NCBI GenBank assembly: GCA_026393855.1
Contig: JAPKZJ010000101.1
Location: 1 to 35,422 of the forward strand
Direction: 5' to 3'
Length of the DNA: 35,422 nucleotides
Origin: Candidatus Aminicenantes bacterium
Lineage (GTDB): Bacteria > Acidobacteriota > Aminicenantia > Aminicenantales > UBA4085
Shown: positions 16,671 through 25,132 of the stretch, piece by piece
Position numbering within the stretch: the stretch's first letter is position 1
Layout: each line of letters starts with the position of its first letter
Program-made: the position numbers and the translations under genes
Notes under the pieces: model-generated
What the model saw: the letters and a program-made list of their open reading frames with translations, nothing else
What the model was told of the DNA's origin: nothing
Databases searched by the model: none

Positions 16671-18040
16671 ACCGCCTCCTCGATCCGCGTCTCGACCGCC
16701 TTGCCTCCGGCCAGCCGGCTGTCCTCGGCGGCGAAGCCCATGAGGTGGCTTTCCATCGAGGCTTCGATGGTCGAGGTCAGCAGGGCCGGGTCGCGCCGGT
16801 CGACGGACCGCAGGAGGTCGTGGACCAGCCCGTAGTCGCCTCCGCCGTGGCCCGAATCGATGACCGCAAAGTCCTTGACGGCGAGCGTCGCCACGGTCTT
16901 CTTGGCGAAATCGCCGATCCGGATCGTCTCCTCGTCGCCGACCAGGTCGCCTCGGGTGCCCATGATCCTCGTCCGGCGCCCGGCGTAGGTCGTCAACCCT
17001 TCCATGGAAAAGGCGGCTGTGACACCGCCCTCGAACTCCATGTTCACGACCTGGTGGTCGACCACATCGTTGTCGCAATGATAAACGCAGCGGCCGTATG
17101 GACCGGTCTTGAGAGCCTGCAGGATCTCCTCTTTCGACCCGGTCTTGAGGTTGAGATGGCCCAGCCAGTTCGCGCTTCCGAGGTATACCTTGAGCGCGGA
17201 GAACGGGCATTCGGCCTCGACCGGACAGCCGTCCGTGCAGCGCCGCGGCGCGCCCTGGGGGGCCCGGGCCGGGATGAACTTGGACTGCGAGCCGAAGGAC
17301 TGGACGCGGCGGCAGGGCTTGTCGATGATCCAGCGCAGGATGTCCAGGTCGTGGCAGGACTTGGACAGGATCATCGGCGTCGACTCGATCGAATTGCGCC
17401 AGGGGCCGCGGACGAAAGAATGGGACATGTGGATATGTTCGACGGGCTCCAGATGCTGGATGCTGACGACGTCGCCGATCGTCCCGTTGTCAACGAGCTC
17501 TTTCAGCTTACGGAAGTAGGGCGTGTAACGCAGGACGTGGCAGACCGCGACGATGCGGTCGTAGGTCCTGCTTTGGACCAGGATGTTGCGGCACTGGGCC
17601 CAGCTTTGGGCGATGGCTTTCTCGAGCAGCAGATCGTAGCCGACTTCCAAGCCCTTCATGGCCGCCAGGTAGTGCAGCCGGTCGGGCATGGTGATGAAGA
17701 CCAAATCGGCGAACTTGGGGATGTCGAGGGCGTGCTCCCAGGTCACGAAGCGATGCTCGTCGGTGATGCCGTATTTCTTGGCGAAGCGCTCGTTCTTGTG
17801 GGCCACGGGTTCGGCCACGCCGACGATCCTGAGCTCGTCGGCGTGGGCGTCGGCGTAGCCGGCATAGACGTTGCCGCGGTTGCCGGCGCCCAGGACGACC
17901 GCGGTGAGGGGGCGCGCGAGCTTGGGGCCGGCGGGGGCTTGCCGGGGCGTTGCGGCGGCGGCCGGCCGTGCGGGCAGGGCCGTGCCGGCAGCGAGCGTGC
18001 CGATGGTCTTGAGGGCGTCGCGGCGATTCATGGCGGACAT
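16667..18040 (-). CDS. Gfo/Idh/MocA-family oxidoreductase with Tat-like signal
   Basis: A 457-residue NAD(P)-dependent sugar-type oxidoreductase or glycosidase relative. The N-terminus MNRRDALKTIG plus an Ala-rich stretch resembles a Tat signal, so it is likely exported folded with its cofactor. The Rossmann motif is TAVVLGAGNRGNVYAG, and LLLEKAIAQS holds the family's E-K motif. A Cys-rich insertion C-T-D-G-C-P-V-E-A-E-C-P about two thirds along could bind a metal. ATG 18040 is preceded by AGGAGG; ATG 18031 is the alternative. The HD-domain gene follows with overlapping codons. Carbohydrate substrate not identifiable. Confidence 0.9.
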   Translation of the reverse strand: MSAMNRRDALKTIGTLAAGTALPARPAAAATPRQAPAGPKLARPLTAVVLGAGNRGNVYAGYADAHADELRIVGVAEPVAHKNERFAKKYGITDEHRFVTWEHALDIPKFADLVFITMPDRLHYLAAMKGLEVGYDLLLEKAIAQSWAQCRNILVQSRTYDRIVAVCHVLRYTPYFRKLKELVDNGTIGDVVSIQHLEPVEHIHMSHSFVRGPWRNSIESTPMILSKSCHDLDILRWIIDKPCRRVQSFGSQSKFIPARAPQGAPRRCTDGCPVEAECPFSALKVYLGSANWLGHLNLKTGSKEEILQALKTGPYGRCVYHCDNDVVDHQVVNMEFEGGVTAAFSMEGLTTYAGRRTRIMGTRGDLVGDEETIRIGDFAKKTVATLAVKDFAVIDSGHGGGDYGLVHDLLRSVDRRDPALLTSTIEASMESHLMGFAAEDSRLAGGKAVETRIEEAV

Positions 18041-18070
18041 GGGCGCCTCCTGGCGGGGAATGACTCCGCC

Positions 18071-18099
18071 ACTATATTTCCCCATTTGGAAGGCGTCAA
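18071..18099 (-). promoter_or_regulatory. promoter for the Gfo/Idh-HD operon
   Basis: On the minus strand, TTGACG (18099-18094), a 17-bp spacer and TATAGT (18076-18071), about 30 bp before ATG 18040. Confidence 0.7.
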
Positions 18100-18251
18100 G
18101 CGGGGAGAAAGAGAGAGAATCATCTCCCATCGCCGGGAAATAATCGCGGATGGGGCATCGGCCAACGGCGAAAAGAGGCCGAAGCCGCCGGGATGATACC
18201 CCTATCCGCGTTTCCCGGAGTTGGGAGAAGAATGAGGAAAAATGGGTGGCG

Positions 18252-19577
18252 TCAGACCGAGGGGGCCACGAACGGAGCCGACGGCGGCGGAACCGCCGAA
18301 TCCAGCCGCGGACCGCGCCGGCCGTCACCGGAACGGGGCGGGCGTCCGCCGCCGCCGCCTTGCCGGCCCTGGCCGCCGCCGCTGCGGTCGCGGCCGCGCC
18401 CGCCGGAGCGCTCCCGCGGGGCTTCCGGGATGCCCACGCTGCGGTCGATGGCGTACATCGAGGCCGTGGCCCGCTTCTCCGGGATCATGCCGCCGATGTA
18501 GCGCTCGATCGGGTAGAGGTTCTCCAGGAACTTCTCGCAGGCGAAGGAGACGGCCTTGCCCGTGGCCCCGGCCCGGCCGGTGCGGCCGATACGGTGGACG
18601 TAGTTCTCGGACTCCTGGGGCAGGTCGTAGTTGACGACCAGATCGAGGGCGTCGATATGCAGGCCGCGGGCGGCCACGTCCGTCGCCACCAGAATGGGGA
18701 ACTTCCCGGATTGGAAGTCCTCCATGACCCGCAGGCGCTTGGCTTGGGGCAGGTCGCCGCTGATGTGGCGGGCCTTGAAGCCGTTGCGCTCCAGCTTGCG
18801 GGCCAGGCGCTCCGCCTCGTACTTCATATTGGTGAAGATCAGGGCATTGTGCGGCTTTTCGGCGGCCAGGATGCCGAGCAGGAGGTTGAGCTTGAGATGG
18901 CTCTTGACCTGGTACAGCTCCTGGGTGATGGCATCGACCGGGATCCGCACCGAAGAAAGCTCGATGTAGACCGCTTCGTTGAGGTAGACCGTGGCGATGC
19001 TGCGGGCGGCGCGGTCGAGGGTGGCGCTGAAAAGCATGCTCTGGCGGACGCCGGGGGGCGGTAGGCGGCGGGCGATCCGACGCAGATCGGGCAGGAAGCC
19101 CATGTCGAACAGCCGGTCGGCTTCGTCGATGACCAGAATGTCGAAGGCGTGCAGGTCCAGCGTCTTCTTCTGGTCCATGTCGAGCAGGCGGCCGGGCGTC
19201 CCGACGACGATGTCGACGCCGTGACGGAGGCTCTTTTCCTGGATTTCGTAACCGACGCCGCCGTAGATGGCGACGGCATCGAAGCCCAGGTTCTTGCCGA
19301 GGCGGAGCGCTTCGCCCTCGATCTGGACGGCCAGCTCGCGGGTCGGGGCGATGATCAGGGCCCGGCCCCGTTTGCCCTCCGACCGCAGGAGGCTTTCGTA
19401 AATGGTGATCAGAAAGGCGGCGGTTTTGCCCGTCCCGGTCTGCGACTGCACGGCGGCGTCGCCGCCGCGCAGGGTCACGGCCAAGGTCCGTTCCTGGACC
19501 TCGGTCGCATCGGTGTAGCCCCTGTCCGCAATGGCTTGCTGCAGGCGCGGATGGAGGCCGAGTTCTTCAAATCGCAT
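18252..19577 (-). CDS. DEAD-box ATP-dependent RNA helicase (RhlE/CshA-like)
   Basis: A 441-residue RNA helicase. Motifs in order: MRFEELGLHPRLQQAI with Q-motif TEVQERTL, motif I SQTGTGKTAA, Ia APTRELAVQ, Ib TPGRLLD, II VIDEADR, III FSATLD, IV LIFTNMK, V VATDVAARGLH and VI HRIGRTGRAG. The last ~70 residues are low-complexity Gly/Arg-rich, a typical unstructured RNA-binding tail. ATG 19577 is used, with AGGA upstream; TTG 19595 would add six residues. A leader of roughly 105 nt separates the predicted transcription start from the ATG, as in cold-regulated helicase mRNAs. It would unwind structured RNA in the cytoplasm. Confidence 0.95.
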   Translation of the reverse strand: MRFEELGLHPRLQQAIADRGYTDATEVQERTLAVTLRGGDAAVQSQTGTGKTAAFLITIYESLLRSEGKRGRALIIAPTRELAVQIEGEALRLGKNLGFDAVAIYGGVGYEIQEKSLRHGVDIVVGTPGRLLDMDQKKTLDLHAFDILVIDEADRLFDMGFLPDLRRIARRLPPPGVRQSMLFSATLDRAARSIATVYLNEAVYIELSSVRIPVDAITQELYQVKSHLKLNLLLGILAAEKPHNALIFTNMKYEAERLARKLERNGFKARHISGDLPQAKRLRVMEDFQSGKFPILVATDVAARGLHIDALDLVVNYDLPQESENYVHRIGRTGRAGATGKAVSFACEKFLENLYPIERYIGGMIPEKRATASMYAIDRSVGIPEAPRERSGGRGRDRSGGGQGRQGGGGGRPPRSGDGRRGPRLDSAVPPPSAPFVAPSV

Positions 19578-19690
19578 GATGAATCCTAAAATCAAATTTC
19601 AACACGGGGAATTTTTTGCGCCCGTCGGAGGGTTGCTGATCAAGTCGTGGCACGATACGGCAGACGTCTTCAATTCAGTGTTAAGGGGGC

Positions 19691-19719
19691 ATTATACGCT
19701 TTCCGGACGGCCGACACAA
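19691..19719 (-). promoter_or_regulatory. promoter for the DEAD-box helicase gene
   Basis: On the minus strand, TTGTGT (19719-19714), a 17-bp spacer and a perfect TATAAT (19696-19691). It leaves a 5' leader of about 105 nt. Confidence 0.6.
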
Positions 19720-19732
19720 TGGGGCGGATGAT

Positions 19733-20191
19733 TCAGAGGACGATCAACCCCAGCACCTCGGCCGCCAGGGCGGGCTTGGCTTGGCCTTCGATCTCGACCG
19801 TGGCCCCGATCTTGAGCAGCAGCCGGAAGAAGCCCTTGCGCTCGACTTCGTGCAGGACCGCCCGCAGGCGGATCCTCTGGCCCGGCCGGACGGGGCGGAC
19901 GAAGCGGACCCGGTCCAGCCCGTAGTTGACGGCCATCCGGAAGCGGGCCTGGAAGATCGAGCTTTCCGCGAGCCAGTGGGGGATGAGGGAGAGAACCAAA
20001 AAACCGTGCGCGACCGTGCCTTTGAGCGGCCCCGCCGCCGCCCGTTCGGGGTCCACATGAATCCACTGCCGGTCCTCGGAGCAGGCGGCGAAGGCGTCGA
20101 TTCGATCTTGGGTCATGGTCAGCCAGTCCGAGAGGATCAGCTCCTTCCCAATCTGGGCCTTGAGTGCGCGGATGGACAGGCGGTCGCTCAT
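19733..20191 (-). CDS. MaoC-like (R)-specific enoyl-CoA hydratase/dehydratase
   Basis: A 152-residue single hot-dog-fold protein of the MaoC family. It carries the hydratase motif around DRQWIHVDPERA and the following GPLKGTVAHGFLVLSLIP, so the catalytic Asp and His are present. Such enzymes hydrate (R)-3-hydroxyacyl/enoyl-CoA or -ACP intermediates in the cytoplasm. ATG 20191 (MSDRLSIRALKAQ) gives the normal length for the family; the longer frame upstream lies over the barrel-protein gene. It begins 8 bp after that gene's stop and is probably co-transcribed with it, although their functions do not obviously connect. Confidence 0.9.
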   Translation of the reverse strand: MSDRLSIRALKAQIGKELILSDWLTMTQDRIDAFAACSEDRQWIHVDPERAAAGPLKGTVAHGFLVLSLIPHWLAESSIFQARFRMAVNYGLDRVRFVRPVRPGQRIRLRAVLHEVERKGFFRLLLKIGATVEIEGQAKPALAAEVLGLIVL

Positions 20192-20199
20192 GGCTGCGA

Positions 20200-20922
20200 T
20201 TAAAACATGAAGTTCAGGCTGGCCGTGAGGGCCAGCGACGACGAGCGGAGCAAGCGGCCGAATTGGTCGCCGTCCTGGACGGTGCGGAGATGGTTGATGT
20301 CGCGGCCTTTGCCTTCGCCGTAGGCGTAGAAGAAGGCCAGAAACCGATAGACCAGGCCGATATCCAGGAAGGTGTCGGGAGCGAAGTCCCAGGTCAATCC
20401 GGCCCCGGCGTTGAGCCCCACGCCCACATACATGGCGTTGAGGTTCGCTCCCTGGAAAGCCGCTCCGTCCGGGACGACGATCAACGGCACATTGATGCCG
20501 ATTTGCCCGTAAGGCTGCAGAATCTCTCCCGGCCAGAAGTAGGATCGGCCGCTGATCTCCAGGTTGTGGATCTGGATCCCCTGGGTGCGGTCGGCTACAA
20601 CGGCCTGCGGCAGAGCCAGCGAATAACGGACTTCCCAGGAACCGTAGGCCGATTTGCGGCCGATCGCCAGGCCGACGTCGAGGTCGGAACCCTTCGTCAG
20701 GCGCGGGATGAAAAACGCCTTCTCGAAGTGCCACAGAACGAGACGGGAGCGAAAATCCCCCTGGACGAACTGGGGCCGGATCGAGAGGGACGTGTACCAG
20801 CCCTCGTTGCGGGCCTTCGCGATTTCGAATCGCTTGTCGTATCCGGAGGCGGCCTGGCTGAACGCAGCGAGGCCAATGACGGCCAGGAGGATGCCTAGGC
20901 CTAGGATTCCGCTCTTTTTCAT
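20200..20922 (-). CDS. predicted outer-membrane beta-barrel protein, uncharacterised
   Basis: A 240-residue exported protein. Residues 1-22 form a signal peptide (MKKSGILGLGILLAVIGL onward, cleavage near SQAAS). The rest has alternating hydrophobic strands and short turns and ends in SLNFMF, a terminal Phe as in outer-membrane barrels. No catalytic motif is recognisable. ATG 20922 is preferred because a strong promoter has its -10 box ending at 20930, which makes ATG 20928 unlikely to be on the mRNA; the message would then be leaderless. It is the first gene of a two-gene unit with the MaoC-like protein. Confidence 0.75.
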   Translation of the reverse strand: MKKSGILGLGILLAVIGLAAFSQAASGYDKRFEIAKARNEGWYTSLSIRPQFVQGDFRSRLVLWHFEKAFFIPRLTKGSDLDVGLAIGRKSAYGSWEVRYSLALPQAVVADRTQGIQIHNLEISGRSYFWPGEILQPYGQIGINVPLIVVPDGAAFQGANLNAMYVGVGLNAGAGLTWDFAPDTFLDIGLVYRFLAFFYAYGEGKGRDINHLRTVQDGDQFGRLLRSSSLALTASLNFMF

Positions 20923-20929
20923 AGGCATG

Positions 20930-20958
20930 AATGTAGCTTCCCGATGTAGCCGTGTCAA
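20930..20958 (-). promoter_or_regulatory. promoter for the barrel protein-MaoC unit
   Basis: On the minus strand, TTGACA (20958-20953), a 17-bp spacer and TACATT (20935-20930). The predicted transcription start coincides with ATG 20922, implying a leaderless mRNA. Confidence 0.6.
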
Positions 20959-21000
20959 GCGCCCGGCGAGCCGACGGCGAGCCCTTATCGCCCCGGCCGG

Positions 21001-23454
21001 TCAAAGACCGGCGCAGATCGCGTTCAGCCGGGTGTCGAGATCTTTCTGCTTGGCCAGGATCTTCCGGAAGCGCGGATCGGCCCGCAGGACGTCCAAGATC
21101 TTGTTTCCGATCAGGTAGGGATAACGATAGAGGTAGTCCTTGACGACCAGAAAGCCGCGGTCGATGCCGTCCCGGATCGACGCCAGCGCCTCTTCTTTGC
21201 GGCCCAAGAGGCAATAGGCGTTGACGATCTCGTAGCCGAAGGGCCGATCCGAAGCCCGGATCAGGCGGAGGGCTTCAGCCCCGTTTCCCGAGGCCGCCTC
21301 GAGCCAGAGCCGGTTGAGATCGTATGCGCGCCTTAGCGTTGACGCCAGAGCGGACGGATTGCCTATGGCCTCGAGCTCCGCCCTTGCTTCGGCCGTCTTC
21401 CGTTGGGCCAGAAGCTGGCGAGCCAACAGAATCCGGACCCGGATCTGGGATGGCCCGGCCGGCCCGAGCCCCCGCAGGATCCGTTCCGCTTCGGCGGCCT
21501 GGCCTAGGAATCCGCGGCAGCCGGCCAGCTGAAAAGCGGGATTGGTGGACAGCGGATCGGTTTCGCGACTTTTCTCGCCGGCCCGCTCGAGATAGACGAC
21601 TGCCTTTTCATAGAGCCCGATGCTGCGCAAGTAGGCTCCGACGCTGAGGAGAACGGGCGCCTGTTCCGGCGCCGCGTCCCGGGCCCGCTTGAAGTACCGC
21701 GCGGCCTCTTCCTGGTTCTGCTGGTAGAAGTAGGACCAGCCCATGGCGATCATCGAATCGGGCAAGGCGGGGTTGGTCTCGAAGGCGTTGCGATAATTCT
21801 CCAGCATCAAGGCCTGATCGGTCGGGTCGCCGGCTTTAACGAAGCGGGCTTCGTGGAGGTCCCCAAGCCCCCGCAAGGCCGGGGTGTAGCGGGCGTCGTG
21901 GGCCAATGCGCCGCGATAGAGCTTGGCCGCATCCTCAAAGTCCGCCGCGGCGTCGCCGTCGCGGTAGCGGGCCTCGAAACGGCGGCCCATGAGGTAATCC
22001 GTGTAGGCCTCCAGGCTGGCCGGGTCCGCTGCGGATGGCGTGGGGGCGACTTTGACTGTCCGGAACGCCGCCAGCCGTTCTCCCACGTCGTCCGCGATCA
22101 GGGCCTGTATGGCAAAATAGTCCCCGACCTTGCCGCCGTAAGGCCTCTTCCAGATCTCCGCTCCCGTCTGCGCATCCCCGAGGGCAAATTCAGCCGTAAG
22201 CATCCCGTCGTGGATATTCAGGCTCCCCGTGAGGATGTGCCGGGCTCCCAGCGTGCGGCCGATCTCGGCCAGCCCGGTCGGCGAGCCGGGGAACTGATTC
22301 GAGGAATATTCCGAAATGATCTTCAGGCCTCCTGCGGCGGCCAGCTTGCCCCGCAGGCCGTGGGTCATGCCGTCGCAGAGAACGGCCTGGTCCCGGCCCG
22401 GACTGCCGTCGACGAGCGGCAGGACCGCCAGCCGCGTCGTCCAGCCTGCCGGAGGGGGTGGGCCGGAGCCGCGGAAGATGAAAAGGTAAGCGCCCAACGC
22501 GGCGAGGATGATCAAGCCGGCCGCTACCGCCGCGGACGGGGCGCGGCGGGAGCGAAGCGCGGCCGAGGGCGTGGGCCGGAGGACGGAGGGATGAGCCGGA
22601 GCCGCCGGATCGATCTCGGCCGCGATCTCCGCCAGCGCGACGCCCAGGGCTTCCGCCGAAGCCGGCCGCGCGGACGGCTCTTTGACCAAGCATCGCAAAA
22701 TGAGGGCGTCCAACGACGCCGGGATCGCGGGGTTGATCGAGGCGGGGGACGGCGCGGCGGATTCGAGCCGGCGGCGAGCCATGGCCCGGTTCGATTCGGC
22801 CTCGAACGGCAGGCGTCCCGTGGTCATCTCGAAGAGGATGACGCCGAGGGCGTAGAGATCGGTCCGGCCGTCGACGTCCCGCCCCTCGACCTGCTCGGGC
22901 GCCATATAGGCCGGCGTGCCGATCATCGCTCCTTCCCGGGTCGGGCCGCTGCCGGCCAGCGGGCGGGCGATGCCGAAATCCATGATCCGCAGCCGATGGC
23001 GGTCGTCGACCATCAGGTTCTGAGGCTTGAGGTCGCGGTGGATGATTCCGGCCCGATGGGCGGCGGCCAGACCGTCACAGATTTGGCGGGCGTATTCGAC
23101 GGCGGTCTGGGGATTGAGGCGGCCGGCCATGCCCAGGACGCTGCGCAGAGTTTGACCTGGAGCGAACTCCATCGTTAAATAGGCGATTCCCTCGGCCTGG
23201 CCGAGGTCGTGCACGCGGACGACGTTGGCGTGGGTGACCTGGCGGGCCGACTTGAGCTCGCGCCGAAACCGTTCCATGCCGGTCGCGTCGTCGGCGATCT
23301 CGGGCGCCAGGATCTTGAGGGCGATCCGTTCGTTGATCGTCGTGTCCAAGGCCTTATAGACGATCCCCATCCCGCCCCGTCCGGCCTCTTCGATGATTTG
23401 GTAGCGGCCTGCGAATAGAGTTCCCGGCGCCAACGCCGGGTCGAACCCTGCCAT
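21001..23454 (-). CDS. transmembrane Ser/Thr protein kinase with TolB-like and TPR regions
   Basis: An 817-residue PknB-type kinase. The N-terminal kinase domain has the Gly loop EAGRGGMGIVY, ATP-binding Lys47 (IALKIL), HRDLKPQN with Asp141, DFG with Asp159, and APEQ. A single TM segment spans about 306-327. Outside it lies a region with LAVLPLVDGS and ARHILTGSLNI, like the domain of adenylate-cyclase/kinase receptors that resembles TolB N-termini. About 350 residues of TPR-like helices follow. The layout suggests an extracytoplasmic sensor controlling a cytoplasmic kinase; the signal is unknown. It faces away from the flavoprotein gene with a shared promoter region. Confidence 0.93.
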   Translation of the reverse strand: MAGFDPALAPGTLFAGRYQIIEEAGRGGMGIVYKALDTTINERIALKILAPEIADDATGMERFRRELKSARQVTHANVVRVHDLGQAEGIAYLTMEFAPGQTLRSVLGMAGRLNPQTAVEYARQICDGLAAAHRAGIIHRDLKPQNLMVDDRHRLRIMDFGIARPLAGSGPTREGAMIGTPAYMAPEQVEGRDVDGRTDLYALGVILFEMTTGRLPFEAESNRAMARRRLESAAPSPASINPAIPASLDALILRCLVKEPSARPASAEALGVALAEIAAEIDPAAPAHPSVLRPTPSAALRSRRAPSAAVAAGLIILAALGAYLFIFRGSGPPPPAGWTTRLAVLPLVDGSPGRDQAVLCDGMTHGLRGKLAAAGGLKIISEYSSNQFPGSPTGLAEIGRTLGARHILTGSLNIHDGMLTAEFALGDAQTGAEIWKRPYGGKVGDYFAIQALIADDVGERLAAFRTVKVAPTPSAADPASLEAYTDYLMGRRFEARYRDGDAAADFEDAAKLYRGALAHDARYTPALRGLGDLHEARFVKAGDPTDQALMLENYRNAFETNPALPDSMIAMGWSYFYQQNQEEAARYFKRARDAAPEQAPVLLSVGAYLRSIGLYEKAVVYLERAGEKSRETDPLSTNPAFQLAGCRGFLGQAAEAERILRGLGPAGPSQIRVRILLARQLLAQRKTAEARAELEAIGNPSALASTLRRAYDLNRLWLEAASGNGAEALRLIRASDRPFGYEIVNAYCLLGRKEEALASIRDGIDRGFLVVKDYLYRYPYLIGNKILDVLRADPRFRKILAKQKDLDTRLNAICAGL

Positions 23455-23489
23455 CGTCCGAGTTTCGATCTCCCCTTCCTCCCGGCCCG

Positions 23490-23519
23490 AATATAGCCCC
23501 CTCCGCGAACGAGTGTCAA
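23490..23519 (-). promoter_or_regulatory. promoter for the Ser/Thr kinase gene
   Basis: On the minus strand, TTGACA (23519-23514), an 18-bp spacer and TATATT (23495-23490). Confidence 0.65.
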
Positions 23520-23541
23520 GGCAGAGGGCGGCGAGATCGGC

Positions 23542-23547
23542 TATAAT
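23542..23547 (+). promoter_or_regulatory. -10 box of the thioredoxin-reductase-like gene
   Basis: A perfect TATAAT, 33 bp before ATG 23580. No good -35 is present at the right distance, so it may need an activator. GAGGAGAG at 23567-23574 is the ribosome binding site. Confidence 0.5.
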
Positions 23548-23579
23548 GGGGAAGAGCTTCGGAATCGAGGAGAGCGTTC

Positions 23580-24491
23580 ATGCAAAGCCATCAAGCGGAT
23601 ATCCTGATCATCGGCGCCGGCCCGGCCGGCCTGACGGCGGCCATCTACGCCGCCCGGGCGGGCAAGAAGACGATCGTCCTGGAGGGCGAACGGGCGGCCT
23701 CCCGCATGTCGATCGGCTGGGAGCTGGAGAACTTCCCCGGCTATCTGTCCATCAACAGCCAGGATCTGCTGGAGAAGTTCCGATCCCATGCCGCCCATTT
23801 CGGGGCCGAGTTCGTCAAGGGCGATGCCATCGCCTTGTCCCTGGAGGGCGATCCCAAGTTCGTCTCCACGACCGACGCCTTCATCGAGGCCAAGACCGTC
23901 GTCCTGGCGACCGGCAAGCCGTTCGCCAAGGAGCGCCAGATCCCGGGCGAGGAGCGGCTGGTCGGGTACGGAGTCAGCTATTGCGCGGTCTGCGACGGGC
24001 CGCTCTATCGGGGCCGCGAGGTCGCCGCCTACGGCGCGTCGGAAGAGGCCGTTGAAGACGTCATGGCCCTCAATCAGATGGGGGCCAACGTCCATTGGAT
24101 CACCGGGAAGCTCAAGGATCCGGCCGCCCTGGAAGAGTCCTTCGTCAAGGCCGAGAAGAAGGGCGTCGTCCTGCATGCCGGGATGGAGATCAGGGAAATC
24201 GTCGGTGAAAAGGGCGTTGAAAAGCTCGTCCTCAAAGGCCCGGCCGGGGACGAGGAGCTTTCCGTCGCGGCCGTCTTCCTCTTTCGGGAAGTCCCCACCG
24301 GCCCGCTCTTTACCAAGGCCGGACTCACCCTCGACCACAAGCAGTGCCTGGCGGTGGATCGGTTCGGGCGAACCAACCTGACCGGCGTCTACGCGGCCGG
24401 CGACAACACTTGCGGCGGGCTCCAGGTCGTGGCGGCGGCGGGGGAGGGATGTGTCGCGGCTTTGCAGGCTTTGGCTTATCTGCGGAAATAG
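23580..24491 (+). CDS. thioredoxin-reductase-like FAD oxidoreductase, atypical NADPH site
   Basis: A 303-residue two-domain flavoprotein of thioredoxin-reductase size. FAD binding is shown by ILIIGAGPAGLTAAIYAARAG at the N-terminus and YAAGDNTCGG near the C-terminus. The redox disulfide is Cys135-Cys138 in SYCAVCDG. The second nucleotide site is unusual: the usual GGGDSA-type loop is YGASEEA, and the segment after it reads NVHWITGKLKD with no HRR-type 2'-phosphate clamp. NADPH may therefore not be the donor; NADH or ferredoxin are alternatives. It lies about 1 kb from the selenoprotein array, but those proteins are exported while this one is cytoplasmic, so a direct partnership is unproven. 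Confidence 0.9.
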   Translation: MQSHQADILIIGAGPAGLTAAIYAARAGKKTIVLEGERAASRMSIGWELENFPGYLSINSQDLLEKFRSHAAHFGAEFVKGDAIALSLEGDPKFVSTTDAFIEAKTVVLATGKPFAKERQIPGEERLVGYGVSYCAVCDGPLYRGREVAAYGASEEAVEDVMALNQMGANVHWITGKLKDPAALEESFVKAEKKGVVLHAGMEIREIVGEKGVEKLVLKGPAGDEELSVAAVFLFREVPTGPLFTKAGLTLDHKQCLAVDRFGRTNLTGVYAAGDNTCGGLQVVAAAGEGCVAALQALAYLRK

Positions 24492-24558
24492 CCGGAAAGT
24501 CCCTTGGCCTTCCGCCCTCGGCCGCGGTCACCGAAGGAGCGCGTGAACCGGCCGCTGA

Positions 24559-24586
24559 TTGACAAGCCTCAAAAAATGGGTAGCAT
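24559..24586 (+). promoter_or_regulatory. promoter for the small barrel protein
   Basis: TTGACA (24559-24564), a 16-bp spacer and TAGCAT (24581-24586). AGGAG at 24601-24605 lies 8 bp before ATG 24614. Confidence 0.5.
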
Positions 24587-24613
24587 CAAAACACAAGGAA
24601 AGGAGACCATCTG

Positions 24614-25132
24614 ATGAAAAAAATGCTGGTCGCTCTGGTTCTCGTGTCTCTCATGGCGGGCATTTCCATTGCCGGGACCAAGGAGTTCTACAAGGGGTCG
24701 TTCACCCTGACGCCCGTCGTCGGGCTCAACAAGTACACCATTCCCTTCGGCCTGAACGCCGAGTATGCCTTCACGAACAACATCGGCTTCGGCGGGACCG
24801 CGATGGTCTGGCTGTGGAGCGATGAGTGGATCAAGCAGAGCATCATCAACCTGACAGCCGAAGCCCTCTACCATTTCACCGGGATCAAGGCGTCCGGCCT
24901 CGATGTCTTTGCCGGCATGGCCCTGGGCTACTCTGCCTATTCGTATACCCTGAAAATGGGCGACTCATTCCTCGGCGACTCCAGCGGCTCGGGACTCGAT
25001 CTCGGGATCGTTCTCGGCGGCCGCTATTTCTTCAGCCCCAAGCTGGCAGCCTGTCTGCGGCTAGTCAGCAGCTTCATCGGCGACTGGGCCGGCTTCGGCG
25101 GCCAGCTGGGTTTGACAATCCGGTTGAAATAG
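24614..25132 (+). CDS. small predicted outer-membrane beta-barrel protein
   Basis: A 172-residue exported protein with a clear signal peptide (MKKMLVALVLVSLMAGISIA). The mature part has about eight alternating amphipathic strands with Gly/aromatic-rich turns (LNAEYAFTNNIGFGG, LDLGIVLGGRYFF) and ends GLTIRLK. The pattern resembles OmpW/OmpA-like or lipid A-associated eight-stranded barrels, but no specific family motif is recognised. It has its own promoter and ribosome binding site. Function unknown. Confidence 0.8.
   Translation: MKKMLVALVLVSLMAGISIAGTKEFYKGSFTLTPVVGLNKYTIPFGLNAEYAFTNNIGFGGTAMVWLWSDEWIKQSIINLTAEALYHFTGIKASGLDVFAGMALGYSAYSYTLKMGDSFLGDSSGSGLDLGIVLGGRYFFSPKLAACLRLVSSFIGDWAGFGGQLGLTIRLK

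Noticed and set aside
16671-17210. N-terminal extension of the HD-domain frame
   Set aside because: It is the out-of-frame shadow of the Gfo/Idh gene; family similarity begins at the TTG start.
20192-21214. N-terminal extension of the MaoC frame
   Set aside because: It overlaps the barrel protein and the end of the kinase gene out of frame, and the MaoC domain starts at ATG 20191.
23580-24491. A fifth selenoprotein (the thioredoxin-reductase-like flavoprotein)
   Set aside because: Its redox pair is coded as Cys-A-V-Cys with no in-frame TGA.
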